Position numbers and translations under genes: made by a program | Notes under the pieces: generated by a model | Seen by the model: only the letters and a program-made list of their open reading frames with translations | Database searches by the model: none | Told to the model about the DNA's origin: nothing | Source of the DNA: Diogma glabrata | Taxonomy: Eukaryota; Arthropoda; Insecta; Diptera; Cylindrotomidae | DNA length: 64,000 bases | Reading direction: 5' to 3' | NCBI GenBank assembly: GCA_963693315.1 | Contig: OY856187.1 | Span: forward strand, 426,925,748 to 426,989,747 | Shown: piece after piece, positions 35,040 through 46,761 of the stretch | Layout of the letters: each line of letters opens with the position of its first letter | Position numbering within the stretch: the first letter of the stretch is position 1

Positions 35040-36655
35040 AGAGACGCTGACATAAATGAGCTAGGCGACCAGTAATGCAAGAATGGGCGAGTACATGAGA
35101 AGCATGACTGGGCCATTTTTATTGTTTTACTGGATGATAACTTCGGACAGTAAATGATTGTCTTGCATCGACCAAAGAAAATAAACAACAATGGTCCATA
35201 CAAGGTTGTACAGCTGGGGCAGTAACGGACCAACGGAACTACCAATACAGTAGCAATGACCGAGTACTGACAACCGACTGGGTCAATAAAAAAATATAAA
35301 ACATTATTATATGTAAATTTAAATAAATTAAATACAAAATAATTAAAATAAAATATAAATGTCTAATGAAAACAAATTTTAAGCTTATTTTAGCTTATTT
35401 TAGCTTTTAGCTTTTTTATCAATATCATCATAGTCTTTCAGTCGAGAAGCGATAGCTAAACAATAGGTGAAATTTTTGAAACTATTTATTTCTAAAATGG
35501 ATATTACTCTAGTGAATTTTAACCTAATGAAATAGATCGCCCAATTGAAGGTACCACTGGTCCAATAACAACCCATACAAGGTTGTACAACTGGTCCATT
35601 AATGGTCCATTACTGGCTGCCAGTAATGCAGCAATGGGCAAGTACTGGCAACCACGACTGGGCCATTAATATAATTTTACTGGATGATAACCTCGGACAA
35701 TAAATGGTTGCCATTCTTGGGCCAAATACTGGCAACCATGACTGAGCCGTTAAAAAAAATATACATTATTATCATATGTAAATTTACATAAATTAACTTC
35801 AAACTAATTTAAAATAAAATAAAAATGACGGAAAAATTCAAAACTCCCCATACAACTGGTTCAGTTGAAGGAATGGCTGAGTAATGGCAAACTCCGCCAG
35901 TACTCCGCCATTAAAAAAAATATAAAATAATATTTTTTACACATAAATTTAAATAAATTATTTACAAAATAATTAAAATAAAATGGAAATGAAAACAAAT
36001 TAAAACATATACCAACCTTTTCTATATAACCATAGTCTTTTAACCGACAAGGCGATAACTAAACTTTATGTGAAATTTTTCAAACTATGTATTTCTAAAA
36101 GGGATAATACTCTAGTGACATTTAAAAAAAATGACAGATCAGCAAATTCATGGCTACAGTACTGGCCCAATAACAATAGCCAAGTAATATTTACCATTCA
36201 TGGGCCAGTGCTTGGCCATTCAAAGGTAACAATATACTGGCTATTTTTTGTAAACCATAGATCGGCCGATGATTGGTTCTAGTATTGGCCCAGTAACAAT
36301 AGCCAAGTACTGTTAACCATTAATGGACCAGTGCTTGGCCGTATGTCAATGTCTGGCAAAACCTACTTGGGAATACCCAATTAGTGTTAGCCATTAACGG
36401 GCCATTGTTTGTCCATTTAAAGTAAAGTGAACTGGCTTCCAGTATTGATCCAATAACAAAAACAACGCACTGTTTTCATTCATTAGTCAGTACTTGGCCA
36501 TTTAAAGGTAGCTATATACTGGGTATTTTCTGGAAACCATACATCGGCCGAGGATTGGTTCTAGTCCTGGCTCAATAATAATAGCCAACTACGACTAACC
36601 GTTAATGGGTCAGTGTTTGGCCGTATTTCAGAGTCTGGCAAACCCTGCTTGGGAA
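35040..36655 (+). repeat. GGCC-family cluster (derived copy)
   Basis: Two head-to-tail units and a partial third. The second is 35573-36372 with CCCATACAAGGTTGTAC and ACCTACTTGGG ends. The third ends CTGCTTGGG near 36654. Open frames here (34985-35245 -, 36070-36282 +) are translations of the repeat. Confidence 0.8.
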
Positions 36656-36910
36656 CACAGTCACACTGTTGCTGATCTCGTTGTTTTTATAAATATCGTC
36701 ACCAGCAGTGTTCGGATGAAATTGGATCCATCATGCTGCAACCATATTCCTTTACCCATTTTACATATAGGCACAAATGTTTAGAAAAAGCGTACTTCAA
36801 CACCTCAGAACGCATGTTGTTGTATGACTTGGGCCTTAAAAAGTATTTATGTGTTGTTGTGACACATATTTTTATTCCTATAACACAACACATTTTTTTT
36901 AAGAATAAAT
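36656..36910 (+). pseudogene. LINE 3' end with internal deletion
   Basis: HTVADLVVF-encoding DNA is followed, after loss of about 170 bp relative to the LINE at 28381, by the terminal NLHLRT..-like segment, CTTAAAAAGTATTTATGTGT and ACACAACACATTTTTTTTAA. It is the 3' end of the same LINE as 34855-34990. Confidence 0.78.
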
Positions 36911-36912
36911 TA

Positions 36913-37030
36913 AAAAATATGGAGAGGCTAAAATCTCAAGCTCTGAGATATCAAGACATCGGTTTTGGTTTAGGATTTTGATATAGTTTTCGGCATAAAT
37001 TTTTTATGAGGACATTGTTTTTAGTTTTGA
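36913..37030 (+). repeat. Rep-A 5' piece (derived copy)
   Basis: GGAGAGGCTAAAATCTCAAG and GAGCAGCGATGT match the Rep-A start. The unit is then replaced by the AT-rich insert also seen at 42535. Confidence 0.8.
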
Positions 37031-37261
37031 GCAGCGATGTTTATTCCGACAAACATCATGTGCATGGTGCACATTTCGTGCACATTTTATTTTGACTAAT
37101 TTTGTACTTTTTTGGAAATATTCTAGTGTATATTTAAAATTTAGGTGAAGTATAAATGTATTTGAGTACTTACGAATTACAAATTTGTTTTAATTTAACA
37201 TTTTTAAATCATGTAAACATGTATACAAAATGTGCATAGAACTTTAAACAAAATGTTTTAT

Positions 37262-37301
37262 GCACATTTTGTATACATGTTTACATGTATACAAAATGTG
37301 C
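37262..37301. repeat. Perfect 18-bp hairpin at duplication edge
   Basis: GCACATTTTGTATACATG, a 4-base loop TTTA, then the exact complement. The identity with the parent copy stops at about 37280, inside the loop. Confidence 0.93.
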
Positions 37302-37311
37302 CTGCTAGTCC

Positions 37312-37890
37312 CTGCTATTGACATACGAGTTAACGTGAGATATCACATACCACTGGCAATAGCAGTGAGATATCACTAGCCAAGGTGACATCTTAGGGGT
37401 GGTGGCGAATGAACTGTTTTCAGTCAATGGTAGCACCCTTAATCTTAGCGGTGAAATAATCCTTGATGATGAGACGCTATTGCTTCCTTGAAGAAACGAG
37501 GCTTCATATAACTATGTGTAGGCTTTAATCTTCAAGAAAGACGGTGCGTCACAGGATCAAGGAATATGCAACCGGCTGGATTATTGGCAACTACATTTTT
37601 GTTTTGTTTCAGCAAATTTTTGTAAAAGTTTGCTATTTACTTTTTAATTTACTTTTATTTTCTCTATTCTTGGCCTATGTCATATTTTGTCAGTGATAGG
37701 ATTTTTTGTTTAGTTATCCATTCTTTAACAAAAAATATAAAAACACAAAAAAAGAAAGATTTACGTCCATCAACACCTTTGAACGTATGTTGTTGTGGGA
37801 CCTTTGTCTTAAAAGGTTTTTATGTGTTATTGTGACACATATTGTAATTCCTACTATACAACACATTTTATTAAAAAAAAAAATTTGACA
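37312..37890 (+). mobile_element. Rep-B composite retroelement in the hAT
   Basis: It starts near CCCTGCTATTGACATACGAG and runs through GATATCACTAGCCAAGGTGA, AAGAAAGACGGTGCGTCACA and the LINE-like tail (CTTTGAACGTATGTTGTTGT, CTTAAAAGGTTTTTATGTG, ACAACACATTTTATT) to an A-run of about 11. This is the clearest + strand copy of the chimeric family. Confidence 0.78.
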
Positions 37891-38279
37891 TTCTGACATC
37901 TGGCAGATCACATGTTGGAAAGAAAATGTTTGCTTTTTTAAACTTCGCTACTATGGTGAACCGATAAGATAAACGACCATTTTATAGATACTTTTGTGGC
38001 AATATTATTTGTAGTGCTTATTAAACTTCCTTATTAAATTTAAATGAAGATCGGTAATATGAATAATATCATGAATAATATTATTGTACGTTTTGAAATA
38101 ATTTTGAACAGCAAATTCCTTATTAAAGAAATACATTTTCATTTTCCCTAACTGTTGTATATACTTCATGAACTTTGTGTTCTAGGGGGGACCAAAATTC
38201 GTCTAGGGGGGGCCGGGCCCTCTGGGCCCCTACCTAGTTATGCCTATGTCTTACAGATATATAGTAAAACCATGTACCC

Positions 38280-38531
38280 CATCGTAGGAACAGTATACTT
38301 GAAAACGGTGGTGAAACGTACATTATCGTATTAGACATCTCAAAAGCATTTGATGCCATTTGCCAACCTGATCAAAAAGCTTGTTGCGTACGGATTTAAT
38401 CCTGCAGTCATGAAACTGATTCAAACATTTTTCACTGACAGCTTTTCTCCTAAGTCTAAATTAATTAACGGTAGTGATCTACTCAATAGGCATGATATGT
38501 ATGAACAATTTTCAAACCATCTTTTTCTTCG
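38280..38531 (+). pseudogene. LINE reverse transcriptase, left part
   Basis: GGETYIIVLDISKAFDAI (about 38309-38362) contains the palm aspartate motif. After a frame slip comes LIKKLVAYGFNPAVMKLIQT. The same LINE resumes at 40340 on the other side of element X. Frame slip plus insertion: dead. Confidence 0.82.
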
Positions 38532-40322
38532 CTCCCACCGGCTAATTATGTTCCATTGGACTCGAATATGAACTATATCCAGTTTTATTGAAATCGGAAA
38601 ATACCCATCGCGCAGTGGCGTCGAAGATAAGAAAATTAGCAGAATAATAGGATTTTTTATGTTTATCAGATATAATCATCTTAAAACATAATGTATCTCA
38701 TAATTTTGATTTTTTTTATTAAAAGCTAATTAATTAACGATTCTAACGAGCCTAAGTATGTAGAAATCGATCTTAGAAAAGCGATTTATCTTAACTTTTC
38801 TTCTTACATATACGAAAATTCACTAAGTCATAATAATCTTTTTTCAAAGAAAAAAATTAATGTTTATGGTTTTTTTTTTTTTTTATTAATTAGTTAGACA
38901 TGTTTAGCACACTAAATATGAATTATTCATTATTTAGACTCTTTGAATATCCGAAGATACCATGTCAACTATAAAAGAAGGAGATGAGGAAAATGGAAGG
39001 AATGGGGATATAAGGATAACTATACTAATTTTTTTAAATGATGATGGACATTTTCTTTTAAATTAATAACAATTTTTCATTCAAAAGCAACATTTTTCCA
39101 TTGAACCATTTTTCGTTTTTCATCAAACGAAATCTCTAGGTCGAAAAAAGCCAAGCCAATATTTGCTTCCGTTAAATAGTGAAGATGATAACAAATTTTG
39201 CTCAACATTTCTTCTGAAACTCTTTGGTCAGTTTTGATGAAATCCAAATCCTGATTTGCGGCTGCTGTTCCATCTATGCATTTGAACCAAATTTTTACAT
39301 ACAACATAATCAGAAAAATGCAAACGTCTCGAAAAAAATGCAAACGGCGTGACTTGTCGGACCTGGGCGTTTGAATTTGTAGTTCTCAATGGTTTCGCCA
39401 AGAAAAATCAATGTAACTTCCAAAAATTCTTTATACTCGCTGCGTGGGTGTGATTTTTCCAACTCTTCATGACAAAAAATTACTAGAGCTTCTCACGAGT
39501 GTTGTGGAATTTTGTTTCCCAGTTTTTTGTCCGATATTCCACTTTTGAACATTGTTGGATTAATTTTACCATCGTCCCATGCCTTCTGAAATTTGTTGAA
39601 CAGATAAACATCGGGTGCTGTGGTCTTTCCAAATTTGAGATCATAAGCAGCCTGTAGTTTAATCTCCAGTATGTGATGACGACATAGGAAACGAATCAAG
39701 TTGTGGCCAATCTTTTTTTCCACCTTTTTCTGGTCCAGTGTTACTTGATGTCGTGTCGTAACACATGGCTTCGACTTTATCAGTAAGATCCCATTCTTCA
39801 AGGCATTCATATATCGCACTCGCAATCGATAAACCGCTCCCTTCTTTACATTATGGAACCGTTAATAACTTCTCCATATTACCAAATGTTACTATGGTTG
39901 GCAAACGATCTACTTTACCATGTCCAGTTAATTCTGCTAGCAATGTATCCAAAAATAAAAATTTGTGTTACTCAAACAAAGTCTAAATCTAACATAAAAA
40001 TTTATTTTTTCTGCATTTTCGCAGAAATTTTTTTCTTTTGGATTTAAGAAGAAGAAATTCGATAAAAACGCTTTCCTAAGATCAATTTCTACATACTTAG
40101 GCTCGTTGGAATCGTAAAGTAATTAGCTTTTAATAAAAAATCGAAATTATGAGATATATTATATTTTAAGATGATTATATCTGATAAACATAAAAAATCC
40201 TATTATTCTGCTAATTTTCTTATCTTCGACGCCACTGCGCGGTGGGTAATTATTTTCCGATTTCAGTGAAACTGCATACACTTCATTTTCGAGTCAAAAG
40301 GAACATAAGTAGTCGGTGGGAG
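38532..40322. mobile_element. Element X: long-TIR DNA transposon, 1.8 kb
   Basis: The arms begin CTCCCACCG at 38532 and end CGGTGGGAG at 40322. They match as inverted repeats for roughly 250-275 bp, down to about 38786-38810 and 40048-40071, with moderate divergence. It interrupts a LINE. A transposase-like pseudogene fills the middle on the - strand. I cannot define a target duplication or the superfamily. Confidence 0.78.
39060..39960 (-). pseudogene. Transposase-like gene of element X
   Basis: On the - strand, in order: ELTGHGKVDRLPTIVTFGN and MEKLLTVP then a stop, ASAIYECLEEWDLTDKVEAM, CYDTTSSNTG, a frame shift, CRHHILEIKLQAAYDLKFGK with APDVYLFNKFQKAW, then YKEFLEVTLIFLGETI, KRPGPTSHA, VKIWFKCIDG and YLTEANIGLAFFDLEISFDE. 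From memory this order (D-T-T-x-S-N-T-G, C-R-H-H-I, F.RF...W, LE...LG) is that of a family of unnamed proteins repeated many times in insect and Hydra genomes. Its position between long TIRs suggests it is a transposase; that is inference. At least one stop and two shifts make it a pseudogene. Confidence 0.68.
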
Positions 40323-40339
40323 GGATAAAAATAACAACT

Positions 40340-40490
40340 TCATAAGTTAGGTCATGTCTAGTACTCAAGGTTCAGTTTTATCCCACACTCTGTTTTTGAT
40401 TTATATCAACGAACTGTTGAAAATCACCAGTTACACAATACATAGTTTTACAGATGATAGTACAATGCACAAGTCATTCATTTCCCTATA
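40340..40490 (+). pseudogene. LINE reverse transcriptase, right part
   Basis: STQGSVLSHTLFLIYINELL and HSFTDDSTMHKSF continue the LINE of 38280-38531 after element X. The catalytic D-D is kept. The GGCC cluster follows, and about 500 bp of LINE coding DNA (the thumb) is missing. Confidence 0.82.
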
Positions 40491-40529
40491 TTCAAAAGGG
40501 TAAAGTGCACAGACGAATAAATCCCACCC

Positions 40530-42138
40530 GGAGAGACGCTGACATAAATGAGCTAGGCGACCAGTAATGCAAGAATGGGCGAGTACATGAGAAGCATGAC
40601 TGGGCCATTTTTATTGTTTTACTGGATGATAACTTCGGACAGTAAATGATTGTCTTGCATTGACCAAAGAAAATAAACAACAATGGTCCATACAAGGTTG
40701 TACAGCTGGGGCAGTAACGGACCAACGGAACTACCAATACAGTAGCAATGACCGAGTACTGACAACCGACTGGGTCAATAAAAAAATATAAAACATTATT
40801 ATATGTAAATTTAAATAAATTAAATACAAAATAATTAAAATAAAATATAAATGTCTAATGAAAACAAATTTTAAGCTTATTTTAGCTTATTTTAGCTTTT
40901 AGCTTTTTTATCAATATCATCATAGTCTTTCAGTCGAGAAGCGATAGCTAAACAATAGGTGAAATTTTTGAAACTATTTATTTCTAAAATGGATATTACT
41001 CTAGTGAATTTTAACCTAATGAAATAGATCGCCCAATTGAAGGTACCACTGGTCCAATAACAACCCATACAAGGTTGTACAACTGGTCCATTAATGGTCC
41101 ATTACTGGCTGCCAGTAATGCAGCAATGGGCAAGTACTGGCAACCACGACTGGGCCATTAATATAATTTTACTGGATGATAACTTCGGACAATAAATGGT
41201 TGCCATTCTTGGGCCAAATACTGGCAACCATGACTGAGCCGTTAAAAAAAATATACATTATTATCATATGTAAATTTACATAAATTAACTTCAAACTAAT
41301 TTAAAATAAAATAAAAATGACGGAAAAATTCAAAACTCCCCATACAACTGGTTCAGTTGAAGGAATGGCTGAGTAATGGCAAACTCCGCCAGTACTCCGC
41401 CATTAAAAAAAATATAAAATAATATTTTTTACACATAAATTTAAATAAATTATTTACAAAATAATTAAAATAAAATGGAAATGAAAACAAATTAAAACAT
41501 ATACCAACCTTTTCTATATAACCATAGTCTTTTAACCGACAAGGCGATAACTAAACTTTATGTGAAATTTTTCAAACTATGTATTTCTAAAAGGGATAAT
41601 ACTCTAGTGACATTTAAAAAAAATGACAGATCATGGCTACAGTACTGGCCCAATAACAATAGCCAAGTAATATTTACCATTCATGGGCCAGTGCTTGGCC
41701 ATTCAAAGGTAACAATATACTGGCTATTTTTTGTAAACCATAGATCGGCCGATGATTGGTTCTAGTATTGGCCCAGTAACAATAGCCAAGTACTGTTAAC
41801 CATTAATGGACCAGTGCTTGGCCGTATGTCAATGTCTGGCAAAACCTACTTGGGAATACCCAATTAGTGTTAGCCATTAACGGGCCATTGTTTGTCCATT
41901 TAAAGTAAAGTGAACTGGCTTCCAGTATTGATCCAATAACAAAAACAACGCACTGTTTTCATTCATTAGTCAGTACTTGGCCATTTAAAGGTAGCTATAT
42001 ACTGGGTATTTTCTGGAAACCATACATCGGCCGAGGATTGGTTCTAGTCCTGGCTCAATAATAATAGCCAACTACGACTAACCGTTAATGGGTCAGTGTT
42101 TGGCCGTATTTCAGAGTCTGGCAAACCCTGCTTGGGAA
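40530..42138 (+). repeat. GGCC-family cluster (parent copy)
   Basis: Same organisation as 35040-36655. It lacks 9 bp near 41630 relative to that copy. Confidence 0.8.
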
Positions 42139-42393
42139 CACAGTCACACTGTTGCTGATCTCGTTGTTTTTATAAATATCGTCACCAGCAGTGTTCGGAT
42201 GAAATTGGATCCATCATGCTGCAACCATATTCCTTTACCCATTTTACATATAGGCACAAATGTTTAGAAAAAGCGTACTTCAACACCTCAGAACGCATGT
42301 TGTTGTATGACTTGGGCCTTAAAAAGTATCTATGTGTTGTTGTGACACATATTTTTATTCCTATAACACAACACATTTTTTTTAAGAATAAAT
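42139..42393 (+). pseudogene. LINE 3' end, internally deleted
   Basis: Same as 36656-36910: HTVADLVVF remnant, deletion, terminal segment, ACACAACACATTTTTTTTAA tail. It completes the LINE of 38280-42393. Confidence 0.78.
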
Positions 42394-42399
42394 TAAAAA

Positions 42400-44150
42400 A
42401 TATGGAGAGGCTAAAATCTCAAGCTCTGAGATATCAAGACATCGGTTTTGGTTTAGGATTTTGATATAGTTTTCGGCATAAATTTTTTATGAGGACATTG
42501 TTTTTAGTTTTGAGCAGCGATGTTTATTCCGACAAACATCATGTGCATGGTGCACATTTCGTGCACATTTTATTTTGACTAATTTTGTACTTTTTTGGAA
42601 ATATTCTAGTGTATATTTAAAATTTAGGTGAAGTATAAATGTATTTGAGTACTTACGAATTACAAATTTGTTTTAATTTAACATTTTTAAATCATGTAAA
42701 CATGTATACAAAATGTGCATAGAACTTTAAACAAAATGTTTTATGCACATTTTGTATACATGTGTACATGTTTACTTTAAACCAATGTTCACTGTGTAAT
42801 TTGATATTTGTGCATTTGTTTATAAAATTCGCATGAAACTTGTTTACGAAATGACCTATATACATGTAGGCGAAATGCGCATATACTTGTGTACGAAATA
42901 TATAAATTTCAGTTAGTTAAAATTCACTAGAGTTTTTTAAAATTTAAAATATACATAGTTTACAATATTATATACTTAAGCTATCGCTTCTTGGCTTAAA
43001 GACTATGATAACAGCTACTGTGTTATAGTGTAGTCATTGGTTAATATAAGGTTATGATATTTCTATTAACGAATTTATTTGATATTTTGTAATATGTCAT
43101 AAATATGTTTCTTAGAAGTATACAGAAAATTTATGTACATCTCTTGTAAACTTATCGTGAACATGTAAATGCACAAGTGGTGCATTTGTGTCTAAAATGA
43201 ACCTGAAAATTTCCTGAACAAACTATTATTGTTCTGTAAATATGGTGACGCAAATTCCGTCAACATGTGTCTGAAAAATGTATACATTGCTGCAAAGCTG
43301 TGAATGAACATATTGTGAACATTTTGGTGCACATTTTATGCACATGAGTCTGAATTGTCTGTGCATATATGTGCTAAGGCGTTTTACGACATGTGCATGG
43401 TATAGTGCACATCATGTGCATGACATATGTTATAAACAATTTTGTGCACAGACATATTGTGTCATGCACAATTGGTGCACATTTCATGCATTTTTTCCAA
43501 AATTGTTTTACGGGTGCAAACCTAAAACTCTTTGTTAAAATACATGTATTTTTTTTATCTGTGTTTAGAAATTTATTAAAAAACTAATACATCAATACGT
43601 TGCCGCAAAATTATAACAGATCATAAATTAACATAATTTAGTGAAAAGATGATACACTCAACAAACTTCTCAAAAACCTCTCCATTTAGCGTTTCAAGAA
43701 AATATTACAAAATCAAAAATTCATATTTCTTTCAAAATTCCAAAAACATTGTGAAAATTAAATAAAATAAAAACTTCAAACTTTTTTCAAAATTCTAACA
43801 ATATATATAAAATCCAAAGAAATGAACGTTTATTAAGCTAAAAATATGCAAACTCTTGTTTTGACACACTTGACGATTTTTTGACACACTTCCGGGATAG
43901 CTATCGAACACATCGTCCTTTCGGCTCTTACCATTGAGTAAACCTGTTTTTAGGAGCAGAAACAATTTTTGAAATCCCTCTTGCTGTTTTCTAGATTTCG
44001 TCGTTTGTGACGGCCGGCCGGCCGGCAGACACTTATACTTTTTTTTTTTGATTTTTTAGAATCAGTAGGTTCTTAAACGTCGAGAAATGCCAAAAAAGTG
44101 GGGGTAAGAATTTCACTTTTGACTCATGAATGTAATAATTAGGTTTTATC
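42400..44150 (+). repeat. Rep-A copy with internal insertion
   Basis: The 5' piece is 42400-42525, and the middle and 3' pieces are about 43520-44150 (ACTCTTTGTTAAAATACATG, TTTGACACACTTGACG, CTATCGAACACATCGTCC, GACGGCCGGCCGGCCGGC). The 137-bp array is almost gone. Confidence 0.8.
42530..43510. repeat. Insert with GTGCAC words in Rep-A
   Basis: Words such as CATGTGCATGGT, GGTGCACATTT and TTGTGCACAG recur at both ends (42537-42570 and 43330-43490). A 22-bp-class inverted pair (ACATGTATACAAAATGTGCA) lies at about 42696-42762. The open frames 43338-43538 and 43393-43587 are translations of these repeats. Confidence 0.6.
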
Positions 44151-44179
44151 AAAACCGAACTAACTTTTCCAAAACCGAA

Positions 44180-44475
44180 GTTAAAGTCCAAGCAGCACAT
44201 ATATAGAAGAAAAAGGTAGATTTCGGGACCAGACAGTTTTGTGTACAAATAGAATTGGATGTGTCAGATTAGTTTAAATGAAAAATTTAAGTAGAAATAG
44301 AATAATCCAAAAAATTTATCAAACCAAACTAAATACATTAACGGAAACTACTTTATCATGGCGATTTCGGAACAGTTTTGTTTAATCTGATTAAAACTTT
44401 TTTTAATAACATATCAAATTCACCAAAGAGCAAACAAACGTTCTTACTACGTCACACCTACAATACACCAACACA
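44180..44475 (+). repeat. 300-bp repeat, first copy
   Basis: About 80% identical by eye to 46455-46750, from GGTAGATTTCGGGACCAGAC to CGTCACACCTACAATACACC. Confidence 0.8.
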
Positions 44476-45553
<1,078 letters not shown>

Positions 45554-45753
45554 NNNNNNNNNNNNNNNNNNNNNNNNNNNNNNNNNNNNNNNNNNNNNNN
45601 NNNNNNNNNNNNNNNNNNNNNNNNNNNNNNNNNNNNNNNNNNNNNNNNNNNNNNNNNNNNNNNNNNNNNNNNNNNNNNNNNNNNNNNNNNNNNNNNNNNN
45701 NNNNNNNNNNNNNNNNNNNNNNNNNNNNNNNNNNNNNNNNNNNNNNNNNNNNN
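45554..45753. other. Assembly gap, 200 N
   Basis: Exactly 200 N, which suggests a placeholder size. The open frame translated across it is not real. Confidence 0.99.
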
Positions 45754-46388
45754 AACTGATTGTCGATTAACTAATTTAACAAATTTGGCATGATAAAACA
45801 ACAAATAAGTGTCTATGAAATTTAACCGAATTAATCATTTTGATAATAAAACTATCACTAACCTTAACTTCTGTTTAAATTCTGATTAAATCAGTATATA
45901 TTAAACGTCAACCAATTGCAACCAGAAACTGAAATATAAAGTTTTTATCAAAATTTAAAATTTAAATATCTAATATATTATAATTATTTATTAACTTAAT
46001 ATCTGGTTGGCATTAATTTAGATATGAAATTAAAAGCTAATCTAGAATGACGTATAAAATAATGAAAGTTGTAATGTTTGATATTTATAAAACTGAAGTT
46101 TAAAATGACAAAAAATGATATCAAAATAAACATTTAGGGTCACCAACTAACCAAGTATCAAAGCATTAAAGTCAAAGGATAGTGAGTCTATTTTTTCAAA
46201 TAGATGAAAATTTATATAGATGAAAAGGAAGAAAAAATAAAAAAATATACAACATTTCGTAAGCTCACTTTCAGAGTATGCGAACGAAGGAAAAAAGTGT
46301 ATCATTGTTGACCAAGAGCAGCAAAAAATTCCCAGAGTGTAAAGTGCGAAGAGTAGCATTTGTAGCGCTAAAAGTACGATAAGTCCGA
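45754..46388. other. AT-rich interval, no gene
   Basis: The - strand frame 46147-46509 is hydrophobic and low in complexity; its C-terminal half lies over repeats. It is not taken as a gene. Confidence 0.5.
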
Positions 46389-46447
46389 AAAGTCGGACAA
46401 AGCGCAAATAAAATTCGCTCGCCAAGGGTTCCGTGAATGTAAAAGAC
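46389..46447 (-). repeat. GGGTTCCG-family 3' end
   Basis: AAAGTCGGACAAAGCGCAAA and TTCGCTCGCCAAGGGTTCCG are the reverse complement of 32129-32186 with few changes. Confidence 0.82.
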
Positions 46448-46454
46448 CAAGCGG

Positions 46455-46750
46455 CAGGTATATCCGATAGAAATAGGTAGATTTCGGGATCAGACCGTTT
46501 CGTGTACAAATAGAAATAGATGCGTCAAATTAGTTTAAATAAAAAATTTAAGTCGAAACAGAATAATCCAAAAAATTTATCAAAGCAAACTTAATACATT
46601 AACGGACACTACTTTACCAATGCGATTTCGAAACAGTTTTGTTTAATTTGATTAAAACTTCTTTTAATAACATATTAAATCCACCAAACCAAAGAGCAAA
46701 AAAATTTTCTCACATCGTCACATCGTCACACCTACAATACCACCAATTCA
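46455..46750 (+). repeat. 300-bp repeat, second copy
   Basis: Partner of 44180-44475, in the same orientation and immediately 5' of the Penelope-like fragment. Confidence 0.8.
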
Positions 46751-46761
46751 CACCCAATACC

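Larger units (their letters stand above)
33816..37280. repeat. 3.46-kb duplicated segment, derived copy
   Basis: Nearly identical to 39309-42763, with an offset of 5493 falling to 5483 after a few small indels. Differences noticed include one base at about 34518, one or two bases near 34990-35005, a 9-bp deletion (CAGCAAATT region near 36140), and one change at about 36850. Both ends cut through larger features that continue in the other copy, so this copy is the derivative. Confidence 0.93.
33290..38248. mobile_element. hAT-type DNA transposon, 4.96 kb
   Basis: The left end CATTGGCGTAACTAG and the right end (reverse complement CATAGGCATAACTAG) form a 15-bp TIR with two mismatches. The 8-bp sequence TCTTACAG stands directly outside both ends (33282-33289 and 38249-38256), a perfect target duplication of the length made by hAT transposases. 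GC-rich GGGGGGCC-type subterminal tracts lie inside both ends. No hAT transposase is recognisable; the interior is filled by a copied 3.46-kb neighbouring segment and a Rep-B copy, so it is non-autonomous. Confidence 0.88.
39309..42763. repeat. 3.46-kb duplicated segment, parent copy
   Basis: Partner of 33816-37280. At its left edge the element X pseudogene runs on without interruption (open frame 39077-39343 crosses 39309). At its right edge the insert inside Rep-A continues to about 43505. This continuity marks it as the source. Confidence 0.93.

Noticed and set aside
46147..46509. 120-codon - strand frame with hydrophobic stretches
   Set aside because: It overlaps two interspersed repeats (46389-46447 and the start of the 300-bp repeat) and has no motif; chance frame.
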